Assembly: GCA_014549065.1 (NCBI GenBank) | Contig: JACDOX010000018.1 | Span: 1,908,311-1,972,310, forward strand | Direction: 5' to 3' | Length of the DNA stretch: 64,000 nt | Source: Cardinalis cardinalis | Taxonomy: Eukaryota > Chordata > Aves > Passeriformes > Cardinalidae | Shown here: in pieces, positions 23,559 through 35,208 of the stretch | Position numbering within the stretch: position 1 is the stretch's first letter | How the letters are laid out: each line of letters opens with the position of its first letter | Notes under the pieces: model-generated | Told to the model about the DNA's origin: nothing | What the model saw: only the letters and a program-made list of their open reading frames with translations | Databases searched by the model: none | Made by a program: the position numbers and the translations under genes

Positions 23559-26219
23559 GTTTGCACGTTGATATTTTTGGTGTCATTGATATAATATATT
23601 GCAAATAGTAGCCTCACAGTAATTTAAAGATATCTCAACAGCAAAATGCTCATTGTCTTCAGGACCAAAACACTTCCTACGATGGCACATTTTCTAGTAG
23701 TATATATTATTTCACTGACTNTTTCCAGAGCGCTCATTTATAAAACCTGCATAGTTGTTTGTTTTCTTTTTCTGGCAGGTGCATTGCTTCTTGTTGTTCA
23801 TATTTCATTGATTTCTTTCTCTTTGGCAAAGATTAAATGAAGTAAATGTGACCAGAAATAGTTCTGCCTTCCTCAATGTCAAAGTAGCTTCACAATCTAA
23901 ATAAATTACGTACACAATATGAAATCTGTGGAATAGATGAGAATAGAGCAATGAGACTCTCCTTNTAGTTAATATTATCTATTTGTGTTTCAAGCCAATT
24001 TTTGAGAAGACTGAGGTTTCCTTCTTAAAGAATTTCCATCTGTAGAAACCTGGTGTAGTGGGTTGTCCCACTGGCCATGCTACAAGTGTGAGAATGCGTC
24101 TGAAAAAGCTTTTAGACAATATTTATTTATCAGCAATAAAATATGTCTGCTTGGACTTACTGTATAATCATTTATTTCACATTCCTTTTATGCCAGGAGG
24201 ACACTTCACTTTACCACTTTGATTGTGATTGTTTTTTGACTATTTGGTCTGTTTTGATGGGAAGGAAGTGATTTGTTTTCGCAGAATAAAGGGTGTTTTT
24301 TTTTATTCAAGGATGTATTCAAAGGCCTGTATGCCAAAACAAAGATGGTCACATAATCCTCTTGTGAAAACTNATAGATCTCCCATGAATTCAACAATTT
24401 ATAGTATTTATAGGACTATAGAATTCTATTTGACTGAATCACTGTGACTTTCTCAGAGAAGAAGCAATGATCGTTTACTCTTTTTTGACAGCTGTAGTGT
24501 ATCTTGAGATGTTTTAAGTCTAAAATTTTGTTTCTGGCATTGTTAAAGGAGAAGAAAAATCTAATTTTTGGTGGAGTTCTCTGGCCTCTTAATGCCTGCT
24601 TTTCAGAAATGGAGTTGACTCTTGTATTCCCTTTGGGTTTGGTTTGGGAAAGAAATCTCTCTGGAAGCAATTATTTCTGTGATTTTTCTCTAAGTGAAAG
24701 TTCCATCAGTTCCAAACAACATGTAGGTGATATGTTGTCCCTGAAAAGGGGTTGTTTTAGGCTCTTAAGCTAGATCTTATAAGCAAATTTACATTCACAA
24801 AGTGCTGTAATTGTGCAGATAGATCAGGTAACAGCAGATAGTAATATCCATTTAGCTGTTATTGCCTCTTTCAGACTTGTGCTTCTATCTGCAAGTGGGA
24901 AGCGTTGTTAGCATTAAAGATGCCTGTGGCAATTATCTGACTCTTTCAAATTTCCCCCCTCTACATGTAGGCAATACTCTAAGGACTAGTATGGAAAGGA
25001 GTTCTGATAGGCAATNATTTGTTTGTCTGAAACTCAGGATTTACCATTTGCATTCCAAATTCATCTACCTCCGGAAAGAAAGATTTAATTTGTTGTATGC
25101 AATCCATGCTGCTGCATAAGCATAAGTTTAAACTGCTGTTTCTAAGTGAGGAGACATAGCTGAGATCACCTTAAACTAGCTTGTTTAGATACTGATGGCA
25201 ATGTAGACTACAGAAGGAGAGAGTGGACTGAAGGTTACCTATTAAATATTCACCAATTTCTCACTAATTTTATGTGGCGCAGTGTTAATAAAACAGTATT
25301 TGATAACAGAATATAAACATTCAACTGAAGTTGAAGGAGGTGGACCAAAAGCAGTGTCTGGTGGTTTTAAAAAGATTTTATGAAAATTTATGGACAAATT
25401 TCAAAGAAGAAAGATAGTAGATACTATGGATGCTGGGGTTTGAAACTGGAGCTAATGAAAGACAATGTTTAGATCTGAAAAATCAATGAAAGACAACGGA
25501 CCAGCTATTCTTCACTTATCCTGATATTTTCTTTGTTCTAACTTTTTCCATCCCAAGTGGCACAAGCTGAAACTGGTAACCCACTGGTATTGCTACAGGG
25601 AGAAATATTGACCAAGACTGAAAGTTTTTTATTTAGTGTTGCCTAATCCACACACTCTTTGATCTTCAGTTGGACTTCTTTTAATTTCAAAATGTTTTTC
25701 CATTTCTATTATTTGTATCATAGATCTTCTAGTAGAGTTGTGTAAGAATTCCCATACTTTTTAAAAATTTCTGCTATTAAACTCATAAATTTTCTCCTTT
25801 ACATCAAATGTTTGCCATCCCCTCTTAGGGCCAGAAGTTTTAAGCTGCTTGCAGCAGAAAAGCTGCTGTGGTCCTGTGAATGTTTGCGGTCAAAATGAGG
25901 CCTCTGTTTTTCAGTGAGGCTAAAGGTGTTGGCCAGGATGGACCTGGTATCTCCAGNGGCTGTGGGAAGAGCTCAGATGTCATATAGGATGACTGTGAGG
26001 GAAAGCACGCTGACAAGGAGGCTACAGCAGTGCCTGGAAGCTGCATGGAAACAGAANTGAGAGTGGCAGAGAGCTGTTTAAGAGCAGCCAGGAAAGAAGG
26101 AGAGGGGCAGAGGGCTTGGAGTAGGGTATCTGAAGTGCTGGTAGTGAAATGAAGCTCTGTGTCTGCTAAAACCAAAGGTGTGTGGCTGAGAAGAGCTAGG
26201 CAGGGCAGTCACTGTGCTC

Positions 26220-26395
26220 TAGGGTTTGTGTAGGCAGCACTGGGAGGCCTTCCTGGCTCTGGGCAGCTTGCTGTCCACCAGAACCCCCAGGTCCTTCACT
26301 GAAGAGCTCATGTCCAGCCAGTTAGCACCCAGCCTGTGTCGTTGCCAAGGTTATCTCTCCCCTTATTCAGTATTTCCCCTTGNCAGAGTCTTATC
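26220..26395 (-). mobile_element. CR1 LINE internal fragment, minus strand
   Basis: On the minus strand it reads '...GAAGGACCTGGGGGTTCTGGTGGACAGCAAGCTG' split over 26255-26300. This is the CR1 ORF2 region coding KDLGVLVDSKL near the RT C-terminus. No octamer tail is present. Boundaries are approximate. Confidence 0.65.
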
Positions 26396-26407
26396 AGTTT
26401 ATCTAAC

Positions 26408-26896
26408 ATGAGTTCTGGGGCCCTCAACCCAAGAAGGATGTGGACCTGCTGGAGCAGGTCCAGAGGAGGGATGCTGAGCTGACCAGAGGGCTGGAGCACC
26501 TCTCCTATGAAGGCAGGCTGGGAGAGTTGGGGTTGTTCAGCCTGGAGAAGGGAAGACTCCAGTGAGACCTTATGGCACCAGGACCTTAAGGGAGCTTCAA
26601 GAAAGCTGGGGAGGGACTTTTTACAAGGGCATGTAGTTACAGGACAAGAGGTAATGACTTGAAGCTGAAAGAGGGTAGGTTCAGATTAGGTATTAGGAAG
26701 AANTTCTTTACTCTGAGGGTGGTGAAACACCAGAAAGGGTTGCCCAGAGAAGCTGTGCCTGCCCCATCTCTGGAAGTGTCCAAGGCTGGGTTGGATGGGG
26801 CTTTGAGCAATGTGGTCTAGTGGAAAGTGTCCCTGCCGACTGGGGTTGAAGTTAGATTATCTTTAACATCCACTCAAACCCAAACCATTCGGTGAT
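26408..26896 (+). mobile_element. CR1 LINE 3' fragment
   Basis: It starts at the CR1 segment 'TTCTGGGGCCCTCAACCCAA'. It runs through 'GGGCTGGAGCACCTCTCCTATGA' and 'GAGTTGGGGTTGTTCAGCCTGG', and ends 'AACCCAAACCATTCGGTGATAC', the CR1 3' end with a single octamer. It abuts a minus-strand CR1 fragment head to head. One N lies inside it. Confidence 0.88.
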
Positions 26897-29800
26897 ACCT
26901 GTGCACTTCCATTTGTGTTCACCAGTTTGAAAGAACCATCAGTGGAAAAATAAACACATAATGAGACAAAGTTAAGCTTCCCTGTAAGGACTAGAGAATA
27001 AGCAGCGGTGTCACACAAAGTGTGTGTGTGTGTGTGAGCAGCCTATTCTGTACATTCCATGAGGTTTTCAGAGAAACAGGGCACAGAGTTGGCTGCAGTA
27101 CAATTATTATTCATTTGAAATAAGATCTCTTGAATACGAATTATAGACCATTACTTTCCAATACATGAAAAAGGTTGATTTTTAATGCAGTTCAATAACT
27201 CATTTTATATTTTTAATCAGTTTTGGAAAGTCTTCAATAGACTTGACACAGACTGAAGCTTATAAATTTTTAAAATTGTTTTAATGAGAATAATTTGGAT
27301 AGACCTGTGTGTAGAAAGGTAGCATTACTCATTTGGGAATTTAATCTTTAGTAGCCAGGTTCATCAGTGTTAACTAGAATCCACACCCAACCTCCTGGTC
27401 ATTCAAAAATTACCATACTGCTCTGTAGAAATGATAGCTCNTCATCTCAAGTGCTGGTATTTCATATTTTGAACTACTTAGAAATTATATTGCTGTAGGT
27501 AAAATCCCACTATATTGGATAAAAGGGAAGAAAAATTTGATACCAGGGTATAGAGGAAAAGAGGCAGGGAAATGAAGTGCCTCTCTTTTCTAAAATATTC
27601 TTGAGTGGAACAATAAGAAAAACATAGGGTGGCAAATCATGTTCTTTATATCCAAGTTCTGTTTTTGAATTTCATCTCATAGGCTGCATGCTGCTTTTTT
27701 ATTACATCGAAGAAGCCTTGTCTATTGTCCTTTGCTTACTTCTCTTAAGGGTTATGGAGCAAAGAAATAGAGGCTGTATTCAAGAATGACTATGAGTCTA
27801 ATGGTAAAAAGGAAGATTTGGTTTTGTTAAATTTGGAAACACATTTATGTGAAATGTAGGTAAGGTCATCATGAGGACATATTCTTTCTTATTCACTTCA
27901 CGGAGTACTTACACAACTTCTGCAGCAGAAGTAATGCACCACAGATTAAAGGTTGAAATTGGGGTTGGGTTTTTTTTAATTTTTGCCCTGTTCTTACTCA
28001 GGCGAATTCCTATTTGCCTGGGTAAGATACTCTGTGCAGTCACTCTCCTTTGAGTGGCTATATATAGCTACCAGCATCTGGCACACACTCTAGGAAGTGT
28101 CCTTTGAATCTGCAATCTCTTTTTTGCTATCAGCTCTATCCCCACATATTAATGGAAAGCAAAAACACCCCATAACTCTGTCCTCTGTCTGAAAAAAACT
28201 ACAGTTTGGCCTCAGTGTTGATAATTTGNTCAAAATCAGTCTCTTTGAAGAAGATGCATATCTAATAAGCAGTTCCATCCCAGTTTAAAGCTGAAGATGC
28301 AAGTTCATGTGCTGCTACATTTCATTTGAGAACAGAAGGTCCATGAAAACTAAATNGGGAATATAGTCATTATCATGACTTCATCTGGAAATCCCACAGA
28401 TCTGGATCTCTAGGACCCTAGAGGGGAAACAGTATCTCATGAGGAAGGAAGAGGGTTTAGAGGAGATCTGAGTAAGTGCTTTTCCTCAGAGGCAAAACAC
28501 CACATCCCCTTGGCTGCCGTGGAGCCTGTTAAAGCATTGCAGGAGTAAGAGTAGAATTCAGGCTTTTCTTCTCTACATCCCANGGTGTTTAATTCTGGCC
28601 CAGAAAGGCAGAAATGAAAATAAAAGCACAGTCAAAGATGCTTTTAGATGAAAANGGAGAGAGAGATAGAATGCATTAGCGAAAGGGTCCAGACTTCTTC
28701 CGGCACCGTTTCAGGATGCGCCCGAAGAGGCTGGAGACACAAGCNCAGAATTAAGTGTGTTGATACTCCTCTACCATTTATTGACTTCATTGAAGAATTG
28801 CAGTGCTTGAGAAGCCAGTTAGCAATCACAGCACTTGAGTACTTGTAAGTATGAGGCAGTTGTAGATGTTTTTTTTCCCAGATGTTCGTGCTGCATTTAC
28901 AAGGAGACACAGATCAATTCATCCCTGTAATGGTAGCACTGACCTTCCCCACAAATAAAGAATGTTTTCCCACGTTAAACAGGAAGAACTGCACAACAAG
29001 AGCAGTGTGGTGCAGAGATCCCTGCTGGTGGTGAGTTACTCAGGACCTTCAAGTGTGTCTGTGGGAGGGCTGTGTGCTACTGCCTGTATTTATGTAGCTG
29101 AGTTCAGCAGAGTAGGACTGTGAAGAAAGAGTGTATTAAATAGAGTGGTATTGGAAATGCTCTTAACAAACACAGTGGAGACTACAATGTGAAAGTTTTT
29201 TTTTTTATTTGTATAGTTTTCAAATCATGACACAAGCCTTTGCCTTTCTCACCTTCTGCAGTCTCCAAGGCACACAACAACTGTATGTGAGGGCAGCTTC
29301 AGTGAACACAGTGGGCCTAATTTCTCTGGTTATTCTTCCATGACAGCTCTTGTAGAATGGAAATGCTATTTAGACACCTTTACTTTACTTTTAGAGATCC
29401 CTAAATTTACTGTTCCTACCCTCAGTGAAACAAGTTCCTTTCTCTTTTGAATTAATTTTCAATATATTTTTTTCCTGGGACAGCACTAGTTAAACTTATC
29501 TATAGGTTTTTGAAAATAAAGAATTTAATAGAATAATAACCTCTAAAGTTTTCTGTATGGATTGATTACCATATGGTATGTGCTGTCTGTTTGTTGCTAT
29601 GGTGAATCACTTGTTCATCATTGTTTTTCATTGGTAGGATGACTATGATCAGGGAAAAATATCTTGAAATTAGATGTAAATTTACGATTTTCAAGGATAT
29701 TCCTTAATGTTTGCACCTGGTTTTTTTTGCAAGTTTTCCCTGAGATTGTTGTTTTCTGATTATTGAAAACATACTTGAGCAGTAAATTCGGGTCTCTCAN

Positions 29801-32800
29801 AGGGCAGATCCTCCCTGTGATATAACTGGTCTTTCCATCTTTTCTGAAGTTGGAAAAGCAGCCACTTTTGGAGTAAGGAAAGCTCAGTGGATGTAAGAAT
29901 ATGATTAACTGTGAGAAACTTGTCTTGCCTTTAGTTTTTAACTGCCCCTCCCTGCCCCCCTCGAGTGGATGGCTTGGTTTATGAATCAGCTCTGGAGCTG
30001 ATACAAGAGTGCATGCATAAAAATGTCCACAACCATGTTTAATGGCTTCTTTAGTTCCCTGTGGTAAGCACTAAAGTTATTGATGAAGGAAATAAGATTT
30101 CTGGAATTACAAACCCCAGATTTTAATTGCACATTTTGTCTGATTTTTTTAAATCCATTGTAGTGCTTATGATGATAACTGCATGTAATAAAAGTCGTCC
30201 TGACCAGAAACAAAGTAGTCTAATAGATGTTCTTTGTAAAATGTGCCTGAAAAGATACACNGTATTGCTATCACTTTTCCACCTCTGGCCCCATTAGCAT
30301 GGATTGCTCCCAGGCCTGGAAGGTATTCAGCAGCTGGAGAAAGCAACTCTTCTGGATGTGGTTGCAGGAGCTGTGTGCTGGAGCCCGGTGCTCCCACCAA
30401 CACAAGAAACTGCCCTCCATGTGGAGTTTTGGCTGAGCATCTTCTCCCCATCTGTTTCATGCTTCTTAAACAAAAGAGAGGGTCGGGGTACAGAGAGAGA
30501 GCAAGGGCAGGCTTGCTGTGGAGTTCAGATAACCAGTGAAACACTTAGATGGACTCCATTTCCCAGACCTCCCCTTGCACGGCACTGGAGTGTTCTGTCA
30601 GGTGAGGAGTCCAAGCCCTTGCTGCTTCTGCAGAGTACTTATGTTAACACCAGCTCACAACCTCCTTTCCAATGATTATAGCAAGGAAGGGCATTTCTGT
30701 CTACTCTTCACCTTTACAATCTGTAAGGGATCATGTAGGATGTAAAGGTGGTTTAGGATATTTTAAATTTAAAAAAAGAAAATCTGTGAGAATTATTTAA
30801 CTTCTTTGTTCTATAGTTTCCCAGTCTTTCATGAATCAGAATGACATGAAAGTGCTACCACTGAACTTACTCACAAGGGTCAGATATGATTGATGAGCAC
30901 GAGAACTAAAGGAAAATACAGTGAGCTTCACAGATCACTGTTAATTCCAGCTAAATAAATAATGGATATGTGCTGCTGATGTATAAGGTTAAAGAGGTCA
31001 GATCTCCAGCAACTGTTAATTCATCCAACCAGGCCAGAAGCAGTTAAATTCTTTATTTTTGGTCACATATTCACATACCAATAAATGAAGACAAATATAC
31101 TTTTAAATATCTGCATGTTGCATACTTTATCACACTGTGTGTTGTAAAGTTTTCATTTCTGTACCACTTCTGAATATGGAAGATCTATCCTTGTGGTATC
31201 ACAAAATAGCTTCCTAGAAAAGTAATTAACAGGAGGGTGGGGTTTTTTTTCAAGTTCAGAAAAGATATATAGTGTGAGCATCTGATTTCCTGTCACTCTT
31301 GGTTAACTTTGTATGAAAATGGATAGCTTCCAAATTAAAGCAGGCACCGGACTGTCTGGAGAAAAATGCATCTGTAAAGAAATGTATACATTATATATTC
31401 ATGTNGTTCCAAATATCTTAATTGTATTTCATATATAACAGTTGCATGTTCTGAAATANGGTACCTTTTTTATTTCATGGGTCAAAACCAGCAGGCCAGA
31501 AAGACTGAGGCTGCCCCTTACACGGTTTAGGGCAAGTATTTCCTTTCCAAAATTCCCTCATACATTTCCCACTTTCTTCCCTTCCCACCAGCAAGTTTCT
31601 CTGAGAAATGAAGGCATGATGTGAAGTTGCTTTTCACCACGTTTTTTATTCAGAAGATAAATATACAAAAATAATTCAAGCCAGTGAGCCAACAGGTCAG
31701 GAATATTGAGAACCAGCATCTTCTCTCAGAACCAAAAATTGCTATTCATACTCCTCTGCATTTACTGCAAATGGCTGTAAGGGAAGCTTATGTAACTAGA
31801 AAGAAGGGAAAACCAAGAGCATTTCCTGTTAGCTCTTANCACTAACAGATATTTAAGGGGAGATGGGATGGAAGACTCTCTGCTTCGTAGCTTCTTTGAA
31901 ATGAGGTATTGAAAGTGATTTTTTTTTCTTGCACATGCTAAAGATTATTAGTATTCAAATACCAGCAGCATAATCTATTGCTAATCAAATCTTGCCTTTT
32001 TTTAAAGGTAGTTGTACAACCACAGTCAAATACAGAGGTAGGTACAACTTCATGTGACTGCTGAAACTTTGAGATCTAAAGTAAAAAAGGGGAAGACAGC
32101 TGTGAGATTATTGATCACAAATACAATCAAACAAAGTATTCATACAAANTGTATAAAATGACCATGATTTGGCAGTTCTGAAATATTTTCCAAGAGGCCT
32201 CCTCTGATTTTAATTACAATCTCAGGGACATCTGATATAAGAAAGCATATTACCAGAGACATTTAATACAATAAAACCTATTAGCTGGTTAATTTCTGAT
32301 TTCATGGAAGTAGCAGTCCAGAGCAGAAGTATGCTGTCTAGAAAAAAGACATGGATGAAAGACTAAGTGCAGTGTGAGAAGGACAGTTGGGAAAATGCCA
32401 TTAGCAGATTATGAATTGTCTTCTTTGCACTAAATCATTAGTGTTTAGCATGCAGGAAGAGTTAAAAATACATAGATAGAGAGAGGACATAAAAATGAAC
32501 TGGGTTTTATAACTGTGAAGGAATCTGAGGAAAGGATTGTGTGGGAAACTGAAAAGAATGAAATTNTGCTTTGGGAAACTCACCGAAAAGGAGTTAGTCA
32601 TGGTCTAAATTTTTGTCCTCATGGGAGGATCAAGTGCAATGTGAGACAGTTTGAAAAATACCATAAGCAGCAATCATAATTTATGATAAGGTCTGCATGC
32701 AAGATCTTTCAGTAGCTTAGAGACGGCTGTGCAGGGCCCAAAACGTTACTGTTTTTCTATAGTGTGTTTGTTCCCATGAGGAAGCCTTAGGACTGCATTC

Positions 32801-34806
32801 CTTCCCATGCAGTTTCTGCTCTCAGGTAGGAATGGACCTATGTCCAGACTACACCCCTGAAAAAGAATCAAACTTTATGGTTGTGGTTATTTCTAAAGAA
32901 ACTTGTCCTCCCCCTTGAGAAGAAAAATCTAGACAGTGGGGCATCACTGCCTTCACAGATGTGCAGTCAATGTCTCGGGAGGAAAATATATTACCTGTTT
33001 TGCCCCCATAAGCAGTACTGCAAAAGGCACAAATCTGGGCTTGTGGGTACACATAGCTTCTCTGAGAGGTGGAAGAGGCAAAACCTCATGCTCAAACAGG
33101 GTGTCTAAATATGTGTCAACAACCTCTACAAAGAGCTGACATCTGAAACACAGCAGGTCCTTTTTTTCCCACCACCCCGAAGCACAGGGAATATAGCTTC
33201 TGATCATACCCAGCTGCATTCTTATCAATAAACAAAAATTTCTGTGTTTTTTACTACTGTAATCTATTGCATTCAGGAGTTTCAAAGCTCTTCATAAGCT
33301 TTAATGACAACTCTGAAAACAATATTTTGAATCTGGTTGCAAAAGGGATTAGCTGAGGTGAAGGCAGATGGGGACACCTTCTGTGATGCTGCTGCTGCCA
33401 GAACAAGCCTGCTTCCCTTGGCCCCACTTGCTGGTGGTCCTAGTGGAGGGATCAGATGGAAGATTATGTGAGAGGCTGCTAGAGGACAGGATGGCACACC
33501 TGGATCGTGCACCTTACTCCATTCCCAGAGCAAGGCTGGGCAGAGCTGTGGCTGGCCACAGGCCCAGAGGAAGCGGAGCCAGGGTGTCTTGGCGTCAAAG
33601 CTGAGTGCAGAAGTGCAGAGACTGAACCCCCAGTTCTGTGTTCTGATGCCTGTGCCACAGCTGACCCCATACAGAGTGACACATGAAGCTCTTCCATAAG
33701 ATGAAAGTAAACACAGAAACATAACTAAAGGCTTCTTACTAAAGTCAAACTACTGTTTCTCACTGTATTTCTTCCTGTCATTTAGGTCACTTGAGGCAGA
33801 GACAGTTCCTGAGTGATTATGTCACTTATGGTTTACCACTTCCATCTGAGTTATTCACTGCACATCCTCCACTAGAAATTAATAGAGGTTTTGCCATTGC
33901 ATTCAGTGGTAGCAAGACCAGGGTTTGATAGGGAGGAATATTTCTATTCTACATTGCATGAACTTCCTTTGGTCAAGAAGATATTGCTCGAGGGAAGATG
34001 GTCTTTTGTTTTCAATCTTCCTTTATTTTGTTCCAGAGTGCAGATGTAACAGTTGTGGTTGTTTTTTGACATTATTATTACTTTGAAGAAAGTCAGTAAT
34101 AGTAATACAGAATAAAAATTGGGGCAGAAGCCAGCATTTGAACTCAAAACACTACAGTGCATTAATGTGTTAATTTCAGGTCATGTCTTTAGCACATCAA
34201 AGGAGCTTCTTGACCAGTCTGAGGTGCTTGAGTAATTTTTTTCTCTCTTGTAATTAAAGTTTCTAGCTCCCTTTTCAGAANTGGTTTCCTCACCAACTGT
34301 TCAGTGAATAAATCTACATGAGTGATTTCCTGACAGTTGTACATTAGGAATTATGGCATATCTCTGCTCATAACTTACAGAACTATCTCAGTACAGAGCA
34401 GAGACCGTAAAACATGCCGAATGGGGATTTCTCAGATATGCTAATTGCTGCTATATAAAGAGCAAGGGATGAAGAGCTGCCACAGAGGAAGTTCAGCTAA
34501 AAAGTACCNGCCACAAATCTTTGAAGGTCCACAGAGAAGCAAATCCTTCTGCTGCCACTTCTTGGCAAAGCTCTGCTGAGCAAAGGCGTTGTATCTGAGG
34601 GAGCTTGGGCAGGGAGGGCTGGTGGCTCCCTGCAGCCCAGTGCAGTGGCCAGGCAGGAGCTGGGACAGGGATCTGCCTCTCTGGAGCTGCTGCCAGCATC
34701 TGGGGGCCTGTGGGGTTGGCACAGTACCAGCATAGGAAGCACTCCCCACCTTCTTGGGTTCTTGGGTGTGGTGCCCAGGCGACGTTCTTATCTATTCTAA
34801 ATTACA
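26897..34806 (+). other. AFF3 intron, unannotated 7.9 kb
   Basis: Mostly AT-rich sequence with a (TG)8 microsatellite at 27021-27036. GC-richer patches near 30290-30650, 33360-33720 and 34430-34760 show short open frames on both strands but nothing I recognise. No exon with family signatures was found. Confidence 0.55.
27021..27036. repeat. (TG)8 microsatellite
   Basis: Eight uninterrupted TG dinucleotides. Confidence 0.9.
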
Positions 34807-35208
34807 CCCAAATGTCACAGACATCTTTTCATTAAAAATCCTTTCTTAGGATTTTTCTTCCTGAGAAGCTGAGAGGCTTCAGGAACAAAATATAAACAAT
34901 GGTTATCTGCTGCTGTGGAATGCAACAGGTGCATCTGTGATTGGCTCATCTTAGATGTTTACAATTAATGGCCAATCACAGCCCCGTTAGCTTAGACTCT
35001 CTGTCCGAGACACAAACCTTTATTATTCATTCCTTTCTATGCTTAGCTTAGCTAGCCTGCTGAGATGAAATTTTTCCTTCTCTTCTTTTTAGTATGGTTT
35101 NAATATAATATATATATTAAAATAATAAATCAATCCTTCTGAACATAGAATCAACATTCTCGTCTCTTCCCTCCCCTGAAAACCCCTGTGAACACCGTCA
35201 CACCCAAA
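34807..35208 (+). mobile_element. Solo LTR of an endogenous retrovirus (family B) with 6-bp target duplication
   Basis: The LTR body is 34813-35202 (390 bp), starting TGTCACAGACATC and ending CACCGTCACA, so TG...CA with a TGTCAC/GTCACA terminal likeness. Identical CCCAAA hexamers flank it at 34807-34812 and 35203-35208. A CCAAT box (GGCCAATCACAG near 34970) and an AATAAAT polyadenylation-like signal near 35124 set the + orientation. I recognise this sequence type from passerine genomes. The 6-bp duplication suggests a class II (ERVK-like) element. No internal viral sequence remains. It is not related to the family at 12261 and 39206. Confidence 0.88.

Larger units (their letters stand above)
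23440..26219 (+). other. AFF3 intron, proximal part after the large exon
   Basis: It starts with the strong donor GTAAGT. It holds a short GGAT repeat and a 28-bp-period duplication (listed separately) close to the exon. Otherwise AT-rich and unannotated. Confidence 0.6.
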
